Of a stretch of 64,000 nt of DNA, positions 11,944 through 24,300 are shown in pieces. This DNA is from Platynereis dumerilii (lineage: Eukaryota; Annelida; Polychaeta; Phyllodocida; Nereididae): contig JAPTHN010000011.1 of NCBI GenBank assembly GCA_026936325.1, forward strand, positions 35,932,629 through 35,996,628, read 5' to 3'. The notes beneath the pieces are model-generated. The model was given only the letters and a program-made list of their open reading frames with translations. It was not told the origin of the DNA and made no database searches. A program made the position numbers and the translations under genes. Within the stretch, counting starts at the first letter, position 1; the number at the start of each line of letters is the position of its first letter.

Positions 11944-13605
11944 CAGTTGCTCTCGAAAGTAAGTACACCCCATGCTATTTTTCAAACTTTTGTCTCTCAA
12001 AGGTACAAATTATGATATATTCACACACTAACAATAAAATAGTGTTAACTTTTAAAATACATGGGCATACAATTATATCACTCATTCACAAATTCCATCT
12101 CCCACTAAATGAATACAGTTAAGTATGGAAAAAATGGTCATTGCAATAGTAAGTACACCCTTCTAATTTCAGGCAGTCAATACCTTTGGTTTCCGAATCG
12201 GGTGGCCAAAATAGCTTGTAGATGCTTCCTTCACGCTTGAATAAGGTTCTAACATCTTTGCACTGGAACCTACGGCCATGCCTCCATGTAAAACTGTGTA
12301 ACTACTGAATGTCTGGGAGATTCTCTGCATTGGCCCCCATTTTGAGGTCAAACCACAACATCTCGATGGGATATCTCGTCTGGGATTTAGTTAGATCATA
12401 CCAAAAGCTTGTATTTATTTTAATTTATTTTGGATTTAGCTGAAATACTTGTGTGCTTGTGATTGTTGTCCTGCTCGAACACCCAACAGCAATACAGCAA
12501 TTGGGCAACATTATCTCCTAGGACTTACATAAATAGAGCTTTGAATTCATGATTCCTTCTACATTAACCAGTTTTCCAGTTTCTGATGAGGCAAAAAACC
12601 CACTCTGCATGATACTCCCATCTTCATGCTTCACAACTGGCACCGGGTTCTCCATTTGGAAAGCTGAGTTTGCATTGCAGCAAATGTATCGTTTTTTCAT
12701 CTGACCTTCGAATTCAATTTTAGGATCATCTGTCCAAAGAATATTAGCCATAAAGTCTTCTGTTTTATCAAAATGCTTCTGGGCAAAGTATAGGCCTGCT
12801 TCCTTATGTTTTTTTATGAGCATGAGCTTGTTTCTGGGTGTTCTGGGAGTGTGGCCTTCTTTATTCAAATGCGTTGACATAGTTAACGTGTTGACATGTA
12901 TTCCAGACGATGACTCTGTTACTCTCGTAATTCTGTGGATGTAACCTTAGGGCATTTTGCTGCTTCCTGTTAATTTCTTGGAAGTTCTGCAAGACATCTT
13001 TGTTGGTATTCCCATCTTGCTTGATAAGTTTGTGTATTTTTGCTCCTTCCATTTGAATAAAACTTCCTGATAGTAGATACGTGAACCCCAAAATGTGCAG
13101 AAATATTCTTAGATATCCAAATTCATCATAGTAGGTGTAAATAATGATATATCATAGCCTTTTAGGCCGTTCCTAAGTTCTTGGCATGGCAACTGACCCA
13201 TATTTCACACCATAATGACTTGATTAAGCAAATTTAAGGATAATCAATTGTTAAGTACTGCTAAGGAGGATGGAAATTAAAATAAAGGTGCCAAAATCAA
13301 CCAGGCGGAACAACAAACATTTTAGGGTTGCAAGACAAAAGCAGATTGACCAAAAGAGAAGGAATAAAGCGATAAAAAGGCTAACTATTGTAAGGGTGTA
13401 CTTACTTTTGCAATGGGTTATTTTTTCATTTGAGGTCAAAGGTCAAAATGACCTTGATATTTCAAGAAACCCATATTACATATTATGTAAGACTTCAAAG
13501 AGATACACTTTATTGCAAAAATGAGATAATAGCCATGACCCAATTTCAACTAATGAGCCAAATACAATAATCCTGCAGGGGTGTACTTACTTTCGAGAGC
13601 AACTG
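11944..13605 (-). mobile_element. Tc1-type transposon with IR/DR ends
   Basis: The outer termini are 28-base perfect inverted repeats starting CAGTTGCTCTCGAAAGTAAG, at 11944-11971 and 13578-13605. TA lies outside each end (11942-11943 and 13606-13607), the Tc1/mariner target duplication. A second, inner pair of direct repeats with the core AGTAAGTACACCC sits about 190 bases inside each end (near 12137-12160 and 13394-13416), giving the IR/DR layout known from several Tc1 elements. The flanks rejoin as sequence paralogous to 4890 and 16780, which lack the insertion. The length (1662 bp) is typical. The transposase inside is decayed. Confidence 0.93.
12190..13160 (-). pseudogene. Decayed Tc1 transposase (DD34E type)
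   Basis: The minus strand encodes recognisable Tc1 transposase in several frames. The central part reads HLNKEGHTPRTPRNK, then ILWTDDPKIEFEGQ with the first catalytic Asp (codon near 12728-12730), and VVKHEDGSIMQSG and GKLVNVEGIMNSKLY. Past a frame change the second Asp appears in FEQDNNHKHTS (12468-12470), and the Glu in YPIEMLWFDLK (12362-12364). The second Asp and Glu are about 35 residues apart, as in DD34E enzymes, but the spacing is not a multiple of three, so there is a further frame change. Upstream, TRVTESSSGIHVNTLT belongs to the linker after the DNA-binding part. At least two frame changes and a stop make it inactive. The N-terminal helix-turn-helix is not clear. Confidence 0.9.
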
Positions 13606-13609
13606 TACC

Positions 13610-15995
13610 TCATTGATGAGTGGTATGAAACGTTAAAACACTTCGTAATAGGATTGGAAGTACAGGAAATGACTTCATAAATTGCTTATTAGTCAATAGT
13701 CATACAGAATAACATGCAGGGATAGAGACATGACCACACAAGAAACATTTCAATGCTCTTCTGTAAGCACTCGTCATTCGTCAACTGTAAGAAATATTTC
13801 TGGTCATTTGATTTGAAAGTCTCATAAAACCGCAATGCCACTCCAGCAGCTGACTTTCGCAAAATGGTTTCCACTTTTGTAATATTGTCTCGGGTGTTTC
13901 TTCACACTCATTCTGATAATCGATTTCATCTCACTCAGGAATTATGAATGGATGTCTGTGCTTTGTTTTTTGAAGACAACAAAACTATTTCAGACTTTGC
14001 CAACATCTGCTCTTTGCAAACTGTGTGGACCACAGAAATCAATGATTGCAATACTTCGGAATGCTGAAATCCTCTGCAACTGGCATACCTCCAACTCCTT
14101 CTGACAGAATGAGTTGTATTCATCCCCAAGTCAATGGGAGCATTCACTCAAACTTTCAAGTTCTAACAACAAATTGTTATCCTCACTCCTCAGCTGAAGG
14201 AGGCAAAGCAAACATTTACGCAGAACCGTGTGATCAATGTGAAATAATGAACCCAGTTTATCTGAATTGTATCATTCTTTGCATGTATGTGAAGGTCTGC
14301 CAAAATCTGGGTGAGCAACAAAGAAACAAATACACATGAATATTTCATTGAGTATCGACATACAAAATTGTTATGCCTCTTTCATAACATTTTCATCAGA
14401 TCTTTGCCTATTCCAGTTTGTTTTACCACATTGATTGACTATTGCAGCAGCCATTGACTTTGCATGAGCTGTCAGAATGGATATACACTGGACCACAACA
14501 TGCGATCAGACACTCATCGACTATGTCAATATTCATTAGCATTAATCAAGTCAATATCCAAGGCAATCCGTTGTGCTCATTCTATGATCAAGCATAGATT
14601 GAATGACCTGGTGGTTCTCATTCACCAGGGTTTTAGGAATATACACTGTACAAGCAGATCCAAGATTTCGTTTGACTAGAGGGAAGGCATCTTTTTATGT
14701 TGGTTGAAATTATTGTTTTTACTGCAGAACTGCCAATAATTACTTCTCAATTCAAATTTTCCTTGAGTGTGTTTATAGCTGGCTAATCAAAATGGAATTT
14801 TGGTTGTTACAACTGATAATCATAAGTGCTTACAGAAAGGCACAGGACAGTTCCTTGCGAGTTCAAATCCCCATCCTTGCCAAGCTGCCATGTTATGTAT
14901 TCAGTGTCAAAACCAAATTATTATAGGTTTATTGAGCAAGTATCCAAATCCAAGTTTGTTGGTAAAAATGACCGGAGAAAAATGTCAAATTGCCTTTTCA
15001 CAACTGCCTAATTCACAAGCATGATGACATTCACATGAGGTGTTTCTCTTAAAATGATCACATAATCTCAGAACTGATGGCCCTCATGTATGGCCAATAT
15101 ATCTTTATCCTTGGTCATGCATACCACTTAGCATCTCAATGAATATTCTATCAGCTGAAAGTCAGACTAAATTAGAATTGATTGTCCGATTTAGAAGAAA
15201 ACTAAACACTACTAAATCAAAAGACTACGTGACTCTCAGAAAAAAGAAAAATGCACCAACATCACTTAATCATTTTAGGATGTTTTAATAAATATCTTTC
15301 ATAGCTGCCCTGCCATTACAAAGGGAAACATATTCATTTTTGCATTTATCAAAAGATTTTGCTATAAATTTTTACTTGGTGACGAAACTGTATATTGTCT
15401 TTGACTTGCAATGTTGATAGAGCAGACAAACACACCTTTTAGATGACCTTTTCAATTAATGATAAAACGATTTAATAGCATACAACACCATCGTTGTAGT
15501 ATCATATAATTTTTGTAACAGCTATATAATTGGTGTTATTTGGGGGCCCATAATTATTCCTATTAAGCTAATGCTGTTACATTATTGCTAATTCGTCCAA
15601 GTAATTACATATTGTATGTGAAATTACACGTATCTTTCATTATTACGTATAATTTGGACTAGTAAAAGGCAACTTTTTTCCTTCACAGTATCCTGTTACA
15701 AGCAGGTTTTCTGAAAACCTACTTTATAGATGAAGGCCAAACCATTTTTGCAGAAGGACAAAATTGGTCCACATCAGAATGCCTTACTTTACAAGACATG
15801 AAGTTAAATGCCTTTTATTTCACCAGCACTGAGGGAGGGGTCCGGGGGGGGGGGGGCTGATGTAGTAACTCAAGCTATCATTTGTGCATGCAATGTGTTT
15901 GCATGAAGAAAGATGATTCCTATGTGAGAGAGAGACATGGATGGTTATTATTTAGGAATGATTGAAGTTCTCAATTGAAACAACCCAAAATGACA
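13610..15995. repeat. Duplicated block B continuation (modules F, G, H, I)
   Basis: After the Tc1 element the sequence continues with modules seen elsewhere. 13610-13770 matches 4890-5050, 16780-16940 and 27840-28020. 13965-14150 matches 17110-17290 and, more distantly, 23880-24080. 15095-15190 matches 7040 and 21395. 15255-15700 matches 21550-22020 and 24927-25390. Between 14340 and 15090 I see nothing recognisable. No open frame is conserved across the copies. A run of 12-13 G lies at 15844-15856. Confidence 0.7.
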
Positions 15996-16407
15996 TAGAG
16001 TAGGTCGGGGCATGCGGCCCCCCTTAACTTCGAGGTGCGATTTAACCTACTTTTTATAGGCAATTATTTGAATGCTTATGCTGTCAGGAAGGATCACTTG
16101 ATGCTACTAATAACTAGTGAAACAAATGTCTACCAATTTTAATAAAGAAGTTACAGCCATTTTTTGTAAAAAAAATTCAAATGGCCTTCTTACCCCACCC
16201 ATCGGGCAAGAAGCCCCCCTATTATAATCCTATGGCAATTTTTTTGCGAGCGCATTCAGCCTAAAAGTTATTTCTTAGGGTTCTTCTATCATTTTTTAAG
16301 GCATTCTATTCACTTTTTCTGAATTTCAGAATTTTCCTGTTCATACCTTTATATAACCCTGGGGGGGCCTCTCACCTAACCCGGGCTTCTTGCCCCGATC
16401 TACTCTA
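15996..16407. mobile_element. MITE with GAGTAG ends and TA duplication
   Basis: The termini are inverted: GAGTAGGTCGGGGCA near 15998 and TGCCCCGATCTACTC near 16405, with TA outside both ends. The interior contains several copies of a word like GGGCAAGAAGCCC, including one in the right arm. No transposase is encoded. The TA duplication suggests a Tc1/mariner-type parent. Confidence 0.7.
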
Positions 16408-16499
16408 CTCTCACACACCCCATTACAGTTTGAAATATATATCTCCTTTGAAGTTCCAAAGCTGTAATAACTTAAGATATCAAGTGGGCTTCTTGTATA

Positions 16500-18124
16500 A
16501 TATTGAAAGTTTGAGTTGTGATGGTGTTTTCAATGTCTTTCTCTTGATTGACGTGATGACAGGCATAGGGCTATGTATTGATAATTAAAAGGGGAGAGGG
16601 TTGGTCTAGTGGAAGCGTGCTGGACTGCCAATCGCTGAGTCCAGGGTTCGAATCCAGCTCTTGCCGAGGCACCTGGGCCTAGATGTTGACGAGTACTCAC
16701 ATTCAGCTGTTGCTGGACATCAATGACCTCACAACAAGCCCTATTTAACATATTGAAATAAACTATCATTGGATAGCTGCGACCTCATTGAAGAGTGGTG
16801 TGACATGTTAAATGGATTTTCCTAATAGTATAGATGACCTCATAAACCACTTATTAGACATACAGGATGGCATGGCAGGGATAGAGATATGACCTCACAA
16901 GAAACATTCAAATACTTTTCTGTAAGCACTTGTCATTTGTCAAATGTAAGAAATGTTTCTGGTAATTTAATTTCAAAGTCTAATAAACCTGCAAGGTCAC
17001 TCCAGCTGTTAACTGCAACAAAATGGTTTCCAATTCTGTGGAATTGTCTCCCGTGACTGTTCACACTCATTCTGATAATCGATTCCATCTCGTTCAGGAA
17101 TTATGAATGGATTTCTCTGCTTTTTTTTCTGAAGGCAACAAAACTATTTCAGACTTGCCAACATCTGTTCTTTGCAAAATGTGGAGACCACAGAAATCAA
17201 TGATTGCAATAATTCGGAATGTTGAAATATGCGGAATGTTGAAATCCTCTGCAGCTGGCATACCTTCTGACAGAATGAATTGTATTTTAGCACCCTTCAC
17301 AAAGTTCACATGCATGCAATGCATGTGAAGGCTTGTCGAAATCTCAATGAACGGTGTACTAACAAAAATAACAATATGCCATCAATTACTGATTATCTGT
17401 TATGGAACCAAATATGCAGCGGTCACTTGATTGTAAGCACTTCTTTGGTCATAAGACTAACAGACACTTTTCAGGATGAACACTATACGTCATGGATTTT
17501 TTAATGCAAAGACCAGTGACTTCTCATAAGGTGTCAAAACAGATACATTGGACAACGGCATATCTATAGTCGATGAATGCTTAAACGCATATATATCAAT
17601 TTTCATTTTTAGTAATCAAGTCAATACCCGAGTCAGTCCATTGGGCTCATTCTATGCTCAAGCATCCAGAGTGAGTGCTTTGTGGTTTTCTTTCAACATG
17701 ATTTTGAGAAAATCCAAGCAAATCCGCGAATTGACTTTCATACATGGGACTTGACTACCCTAAATTTCCACATAATGCGCTGGAATCCACATCCATGTAT
17801 GCGCTGGAATTTATATTCACAAATGCGATGGAATGGCTCAACCAGAAGATTATTATAGGTGCGTGCGAGTGTTTGCATATACATTGTATCCACATGTGTC
17901 TATGTACCATACATAACACATCCATTACACGCGCGCTTAACTTGTGAATATGCAAGTGAAGCATGCATGGATAGTATGCCAAATAATGAAAAAAATATAC
18001 CTCAATAACACATAAATCTTATCAGATGGTACAATTTACAGTATGCATGTCAGAATGGCCATTTCAATAAAGAATTGTCTGGAAAAACATAATCTTCAAA
18101 ATTTGAATAGATAGAAATCCTGTG
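16500..18124. repeat. Duplicated block C (modules E, F, G)
   Basis: The segment starts with the same flank and SINE head as blocks A and B. It continues with module F (16780-16940) and module G (17110-17340), which is very close to 13920-14300. From 17340 to 18124 no paralogue inside the window was recognised and no gene is evident. Confidence 0.65.
16598..16684 (+). mobile_element. tRNA-derived SINE, copy 3 (head only)
   Basis: The A box TGGTCTAGTGG (16602-16612) and B box GGTTCGAATCC (16645-16655) are both perfect, and the head is the best preserved of the four copies. The body is cut short after CACCTGGGCCTAG and the sequence resumes with the module found after the SINE in block A, indicating an internal deletion. 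Confidence 0.75.
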
Positions 18125-20490
18125 TAGTCCGGCGGCGGTGAGCTACAACCTCGCAGTAGCGTCTGGACAACGTTTTTTTGTTGATTCTATATCTCTGAGA
18201 GGTGCTCTTTCAGAATCTGAACAATCCCACTCTGTCATTGTTTGGCAATCCACATAATATGCTAATTAAGGCGGCCATTACCAAAAATCTTGTTTTCGCC
18301 TGTATCTCAGTAGCTATGAATGATATCAATATTATTTTGGTGTCTATCCCTATGTTTTGAGGGGTAAATCATCCAACTAGGCCCATTGCCATAAATGTCA
18401 CACCAATAGTTTTTGCAGAATTGACATATTGAGGCCGCCATTACTGAAAATATTGTTTCTGACGATATCTCCGAAACTACAGGTGGTATCAAAATAATTT
18501 TGGTATGTATCCCCATGTTTTGAGGGTTAAAGAATGAGATGAAGCTATTTCAGTAAACATCACACCTATATTTTGTATTGAACATGCTTATTAGCAAAGG
18601 TGCCATAACTGAAAAATCTTGTTTCCGACAATATTGTGTTACTACACATGGTATCAAAACACTATTGGTGCCAACACCATGTTTTTAGGGATAAAGGAAC
18701 ATATTCGGTTATACACTGTATTACTAATGATCAAACAATTATTTTATACTGTATCTCACAACAACCAGTGAAGTTTAGCTGAAAAACATTGTGATTTACA
18801 CCATGTGGTTCATCATTGTGAACCACATGAATAATTATCTGTCCTTGTCATGTACACAATGAGCAGTGGAGTGATGGTGTCACAACGATTTGGGGCTCTG
18901 ATTGGTCAGTGTGGCTGCCAGGGATATTCTTGGGCCTTCAAACAAAATAATGCCTTGTGAAATGACTCAATATATTTTGAATGGTGGTTAATTTTTTTGT
19001 TCTGAGATATACCTTATTATCACAGACTATTGTATTCTTCTGTAACCTGACATTCACACAGTTAACTGCCGTGAGCCACATACCTTCATGTTTTACATAA
19101 TAAGCATATATATATCATAATTGTTGGGAAACAAACTAAGCCATTTCAGAAAGGACTTAGCAAAATATGACTGGATTAAAGTGCAATTTAGTCATAACAG
19201 AACCCTTCTTGCGCTGATACATTTTGCCATTGCTGATACATTTTTCTGTACATGGAAACACTACTAAATCAATCATGTCTCCTTAACAGACCTGATTGAA
19301 TGCAGGAATTCTGAGTAAGAGCCAACTTCCAAATGGCAGTCTAAATATACCATCATCACTTTCTATTTGAATCATTTTTTTGTGTTAAAGCTCTTTGAGG
19401 CCAGATTTGTCCTCTAGGCCAGCCTCGAGGTCATATTTGGATAGGCATCCAATACTCAGCCTTGGACTTGGTCTTGGGTGCCTTTGGCCAGTGATGGAAG
19501 TCTCGAGACCTGCCTCGAGGCCACGTTTTGATGGCCTTGGCCTTGGTCTCAGAGGCTCATGCCTCGGTTTTGGCAGAGGATGCTCCGGCCTCAACTACAA
19601 CATTGAAAGTGGAGCTTTTGTCACATGTTTCTACCAGTCTGGCATGATTAGACTTTGCCAAAGTCCGGAGAATTATTCAATGTCAACAATGGCTGTTGAT
19701 CAACTAGCAGGAACCCATGAGTGGTGGCCTTCTCCAGTGATGTCAGCTGCTGGATTGGATTGCATAAAAGGAGAACTTGGTCCTTCTATTGTATGATGAG
19801 AGGTAAGGTTCAACTCCTAAAGTGTAAAAGTTAGGCAAGAGGAGTAAAGTAGTTCCGGAGCTGTCCTCCAATCAGAGATGTAGACTTCAGCAGAATTGTA
19901 ATGAATATTATATCATAATACAATGCACAATTTGAATTTATATTTTTATGGCTTCTTTCCTGTACCCACAAGATTATCCAATGGGAGGAATTGATGTTGA
20001 AAAAAGTAGTGTCACTACGCCTGTTCAATACAAAATATTGGCGTGATGTTTACTGAAATGGCTTCATCTCATTCTTTAACCCTCAAAACATGGGGTTACA
20101 TACCAAAATTATTTTGATACCACCTGCAGTTTCAGAGATATCATCAGAAACAAGATTTTCGGTAATGGTGGCCTCAATACTTCAATTCTGCAAAAACTAT
20201 TGGTGTGACATTTATGGCAATGGCCTAGTTGGATGATTTACCCCTCGAAACATAGGAATAGACACCAAAATAATATTGATATCATTCATAGTTACTGAGA
20301 TACAGGCAAAAAAAAGATTTTTGGTAATGGCTGCCTTAATTTGCATATTATGCGGATTGCCCATCGATGACAGAGTGGCATCGTTCAGATTCTGAAAGAG
20401 CACCTCTCAGAGATATAGAATCAACAAAAAAACGTTGTCCAGACCCTACCGCGAGGTTCCCATGAAATCTGGGGTTTGGCTGCCGGACTA
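18125..20490. mobile_element. Foldback element with ~460-bp inverted arms
   Basis: The left arm (18125-18583) and right arm (about 20028-20490) are inverted copies starting with TAGTCCGGC. They share GTCTGGACAACGTTTTTTTG and TCTCTGAGAGGTGCTCTTTC. Each arm contains repeated units of roughly 150 bases built on ATTTTGGTGTCTATCCC and TTTTGAGGGGTAAATC. A third unit lies just inside the left arm at 18599-18690. The 1.4-kb centre has an 11-bp hairpin (CATGTGGTTCA arms, 18802-18829) and a GC-richer part at 19385-19600. No transposase was found. A 3-bp GTG occurs outside both ends and may be the target duplication. Confidence 0.8.
19385..19610. repeat. CTCGAGGCC-rich low-complexity segment
   Basis: Short words such as CCTCGAGGCC, CTTGGTCTTGG and CCTTGGCCTTGG recur on both strands. 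This makes it much GC-richer than its surroundings. The long open frame it creates encodes Gly/Leu/Arg-rich low-complexity sequence, which I take as a by-product of the repeats and not a gene. Confidence 0.5.
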
Positions 20491-20494
20491 GTGG

Positions 20495-20975
20495 TATTCA
20501 ATATCAAAAACATATTTGATTTTTCTTTGAAGAAGTTAAACATGATTCTTTAATCAAGCCTATCAACTCTATATTGTGAACATGAAATGGCTAATGTAAA
20601 ATTTCAATCTCAACCTTGCTTTGTTGTCCACAGTCAGGTAATCCTGATGTAAGTCATGAAGATGTTGGATGTTTCTCATAATCCATCACAGCGTGAAAAA
20701 CATTATATTTTAGTCTTTCTTTCAGCCTCGTTGATGCACATACAACTGTGACACAGGTTAATTGTCAAATTGTCAATTGACGGTGAACTCAAGGCAAGGT
20801 TAGGCCCTTTCATTAGTAAATACTTCACTCCACCGACGAAAATGTTGAATAATTGTTTTATCACAAACAAGATAGATCTGCCCTATTTACAATTTGCATC
20901 TTAATCAGTTCAGTTAATGTATGCAGTCAGTTTTGGTTTACTGTATAGATAGATGGATAGATGGATAGATGGATG

Positions 20976-21059
<84 letters not shown>

Positions 21060-21395
21060 TGGTAAGGGCAGCCCTCTATAAACCCAGTTCAGGGCCCTCA
21101 CAAGGGTTGACTGAATGAGAGGAAGAGTCCTCAACATATTATTTTTATTTCACATTTAACCTGTTTGAGGGATCTTTTACTTGCCAATCACCCTGGACTG
21201 ATACAAGAGGCCTTCATTTTGACATCTAGTACGAACAACGCCCATCTTGGATGCTCATGTAGGTCCACTTATAACTTAGGGTTTCCCAATTATCGAATCA
21301 GAAATTTCTCAGTGAAAATGACCAGAGTCAGAGAATTTAAAGTGTTTCCCTTAAAATGATCACGTAATCTCAGAACTGATGGACCACATGTATGG
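20495..21395. repeat. Partial module K copy and flanking sequence
   Basis: 20582-20700 holds one of six copies of the module with GTCCACAGTCAGG and CATAATCCATCACAGC. The rest contains the GATA array and 21060-21395, where no gene is seen. Confidence 0.6.
20945..21059. repeat. (GATA)n microsatellite
   Basis: About 115 bases of GATA units, with GATG variants at the left end and an uninterrupted run to the right. The open frame on the minus strand (Leu-Ser-Ile-Tyr repeats) is a consequence of the repeat. Confidence 0.98.
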
Positions 21396-24300
21396 CCAAT
21401 GTATCTTCATCCTTGGTCATGCATAGCACTTAGTAACTCAATGAATATTCTATCAGCTGAAAGTCAGACTAAATTAGAATTGATTGTCTGATTTAGAAGA
21501 ACACTAAATCAAAAGATCAGACTATGTGACTCCAAGAAGGCAGAAAAATGCATCAACACCACTTAATCATTTGAGAAAGTTTTGACAATAATCATTGATT
21601 GCTTCCCTGCTGTTACAAATTTACGGGAACAAACATAGCATTTTCATTAATTTGTATCCATCAGATGGATTTGCAATGAATTTATAGTTTTGTGACAAGA
21701 CTGTAAATTGTATTTGACTTGCCATATTGATAGAGCAGACCGAAAAACATACCTTTTAGATGACCTTTCAATTAATGATATACTGTAAACAATTTTACAG
21801 CATGCAGCACCATTATTGTAGATTGTAAAATGATGTAATTTATGTATGCGCTATATAATTGGTAATATTTGGTGCCAATAATTATTCCCATTAGCAAATA
21901 CTGGTAAATTTCTGCTAATTTGTATAAGTAATTACTTTGTAAGTGAAAGTACATGTATCTTGCATTATTACCTATAATTTGCAGAGTAAACGGCATTTTT
22001 CCTGTTATTACTGAATGTTCTCACAAACTACATTATACACTGCAAATTAAGGCCAGCTGGGTGTCAGAAGAAGCTCTGATCTCTGTGCAGCCATCCTCAC
22101 CACACAGCAGCATAACAGTAGCAGGACTTATTTCATCCCACATTGCGAAATATTGCAAAGTCATCAGCAGCTGATGACAGTTCTTGTATCTTCTCTGGAA
22201 CCATCGGGTTCTTTTCTATGATATGTAATGCAGAAGCTTGTCAAAATTCACAGAGACAGTTGAGACTCTGATTCATCTCCATGCCAAATTAGACTGAGTG
22301 ATAATGACATCAGTTATTTTTTTAATTGCCTGTCAAAGATGATTTTGTGCACTGCAATAGTCCAGGTTGGGCCAGGATCCTTGACAGGGTAATGGGAGGG
22401 TAACTGTGCTAGCCTAAGAGACCCTTTCTTTTTTATTTCTTGGTTTTTAAAATTTCCAACAACTGACTGGTTCCAACATTTGTTTATTTGACCCTGGATA
22501 TAGATTTAATTAAGAACGTTTCGACTTCATGAATGTAGTTTCACAATTACATATTTTTTGTGCTGGTGGAAACAAATTACTTAATAAAGGCAAAGTGGGA
22601 ATGTTTATGGCAGGCAAAGAATTTTTAGCACCCCACACATCACATATTTGCCATTGTTACCCTCTACCGAGCATTCATGGATGCCATTTTCATTGTTTAC
22701 GAAGAGTAAACTGGAAATCCACTTTGTTTTTAATGCTCATCCGGTTATTCTCGCCCCGGCAATTACACAGAAGCTGAAGTAGGTCTTTGATAACTAACTC
22801 TCAGGACTTTATCATCATGCAATCCTAATTAATCAAATATGAAATTCCGGAACTTCTTCCCTTTATCTCACTGTGAGGCTTCAATTTGTAAAATACGTTG
22901 GCTTTGTTTCCTCTCCAGCATGATACCCCGGCACGCATATCGCATTTCCATCAATTGCTACATGACATTGTAATGCTTTTTAAATATTTCTCAAAGCGAT
23001 GGCTACTGTCAGGGGTCCGGGGTCATTTATATAGCAAACGTAGATTAAGAGAAACTCATAAATTTCTCTATCTGCTTGATCAATAAAAGTGACATGAATC
23101 AGAATGGATTCCAAATAGCATCTCATGAAAATAGGCTTCACATTTCCACTAAAAAAGGTGAAACACTCTTCTTAAATTTAGTCCGTCAACTCTCCTTTAA
23201 GTGAACGTGAAACAGCTAACGCATAATTTCAGTCTCGGCCTGGTCATGTTGTCCACAGGCAGACATTCCTGATATAAGTCATTCAGATATGGCATGTTTG
23301 TCATAATCCATCACAACATGAAAGAATTTACTTCTGCCAGCATGTCAGCTTTACCAAAGCGCACACAAGAACCTCTTGGAATCATTCTTATGATTTTTTA
23401 TGGAGAGATGTGTGTTATTGCGGCAAATCTATTTCCAGGATAAATATTTGTGGGGGTATTTTTTTCACCAAACCGTTAATTGAAGTGTCCATCCAGGAAC
23501 AGTTTGCGACTAACAGTTTTTAAGCACTCCTGATTCTGTCAACCAAATAATATGCTGATCAAACCACTTTTGTTTTATATGATACTATCCTTTTAGCTCA
23601 TATAACTGGTCCTTAATAATGTGTCCATAATTCCAAACACATGTGTTTACAGTTGCTTTTTAAGTTGTGCCGACTTGATTATACTATTCTCTCTTCTGAC
23701 AATATGCATCCTAAAGACTGGCAGTGTTTGTTAACATTGCACACATACTGTCTCACAATCACAATTTGCTATTTTGCATCTGAAAGTCAAGTTCTCAAAA
23801 TTCATGTTTACGACTCTTCATAATTATTCTTATGAGTAACTGCTACTAAGATTTGATCGATACCACCTTGCCCGAGTGGTGAAAGTGCTTGTCACTTCTG
23901 CACTTTTCTGAAGGAGACCAGACAATGAGAGCTTCCCAGTTGCCAACATCTGTGCTCTACCATGTGCGTTTTTACAGAAATCAATGATTTGCAATATTTC
24001 ACATTGTTGAGGTCCTCCAAAGCTGGCATTCCTCCCACCGTGTCTGACAGAATGACAGGTACTCATCGTCGAGTCAATATACACTTTTGTCAAAATTCTC
24101 AAAACTCACTCAGTGTGTTTTATTTGTGTTGCAGTAAACAGATGACGAGTACTTAAGGAGCTCTCCGTGGCCTATAATGGTTTAAGGTGCTTGTTTGCAC
24201 AAAATAAAAATAAAAGTTTTCTATATTGATCATTTGAAATAGAACACACTATGTGCTGAGTTCAGGAATGGAAAATAAATGAATAATTGCAAATTAAGAA

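Larger units (their letters stand above)
7040..13770. repeat. Duplicated block B (paralogue of block A, with insertions)
   Basis: It follows block A in order but carries at least four insertions that A lacks: a LINE tail (8428-8697), a SINE (9182-9526), a palindromic MITE (10326-10463) and a Tc1 element (11944-13605). Comparing the two blocks gives both a filled and an empty site for each insertion, which helps fix their edges. Its first ~110 bases (sequence around ATGAATATTCTATCAGCTGA) also recur at 15095 and 21395. Confidence 0.8.

Noticed and set aside
16598-16684. Genuine tRNA-Gly gene
   Set aside because: The boxes are good, but the acceptor stem does not pair and the head is shared with longer SINE copies at 4565, 11575 and 49336.
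19395-19796. 133-codon frame as a gene
   Set aside because: It lies in a low-complexity CTCGAGGCC segment inside a foldback element, has no ATG at the annotated start and encodes compositionally biased sequence.
20910-21137. Leu-Ser-Ile-Tyr repeat protein on the minus strand
   Set aside because: Translation of the GATA microsatellite.
22895-22920. Exon boundary at TTTCCTCTCCAG in module K
   Set aside because: It resembles a 3' splice site and recurs in several units, but the downstream sequence diverges completely between units and has no conserved frame.
22898-23086. 62-codon frame preserved in two tandem units (also 26340-26528)
   Set aside because: It starts at TTG, four of five differences between copies change the amino acid, and the frame is absent from the three other module K copies. 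Preservation reflects recent duplication and not selection.
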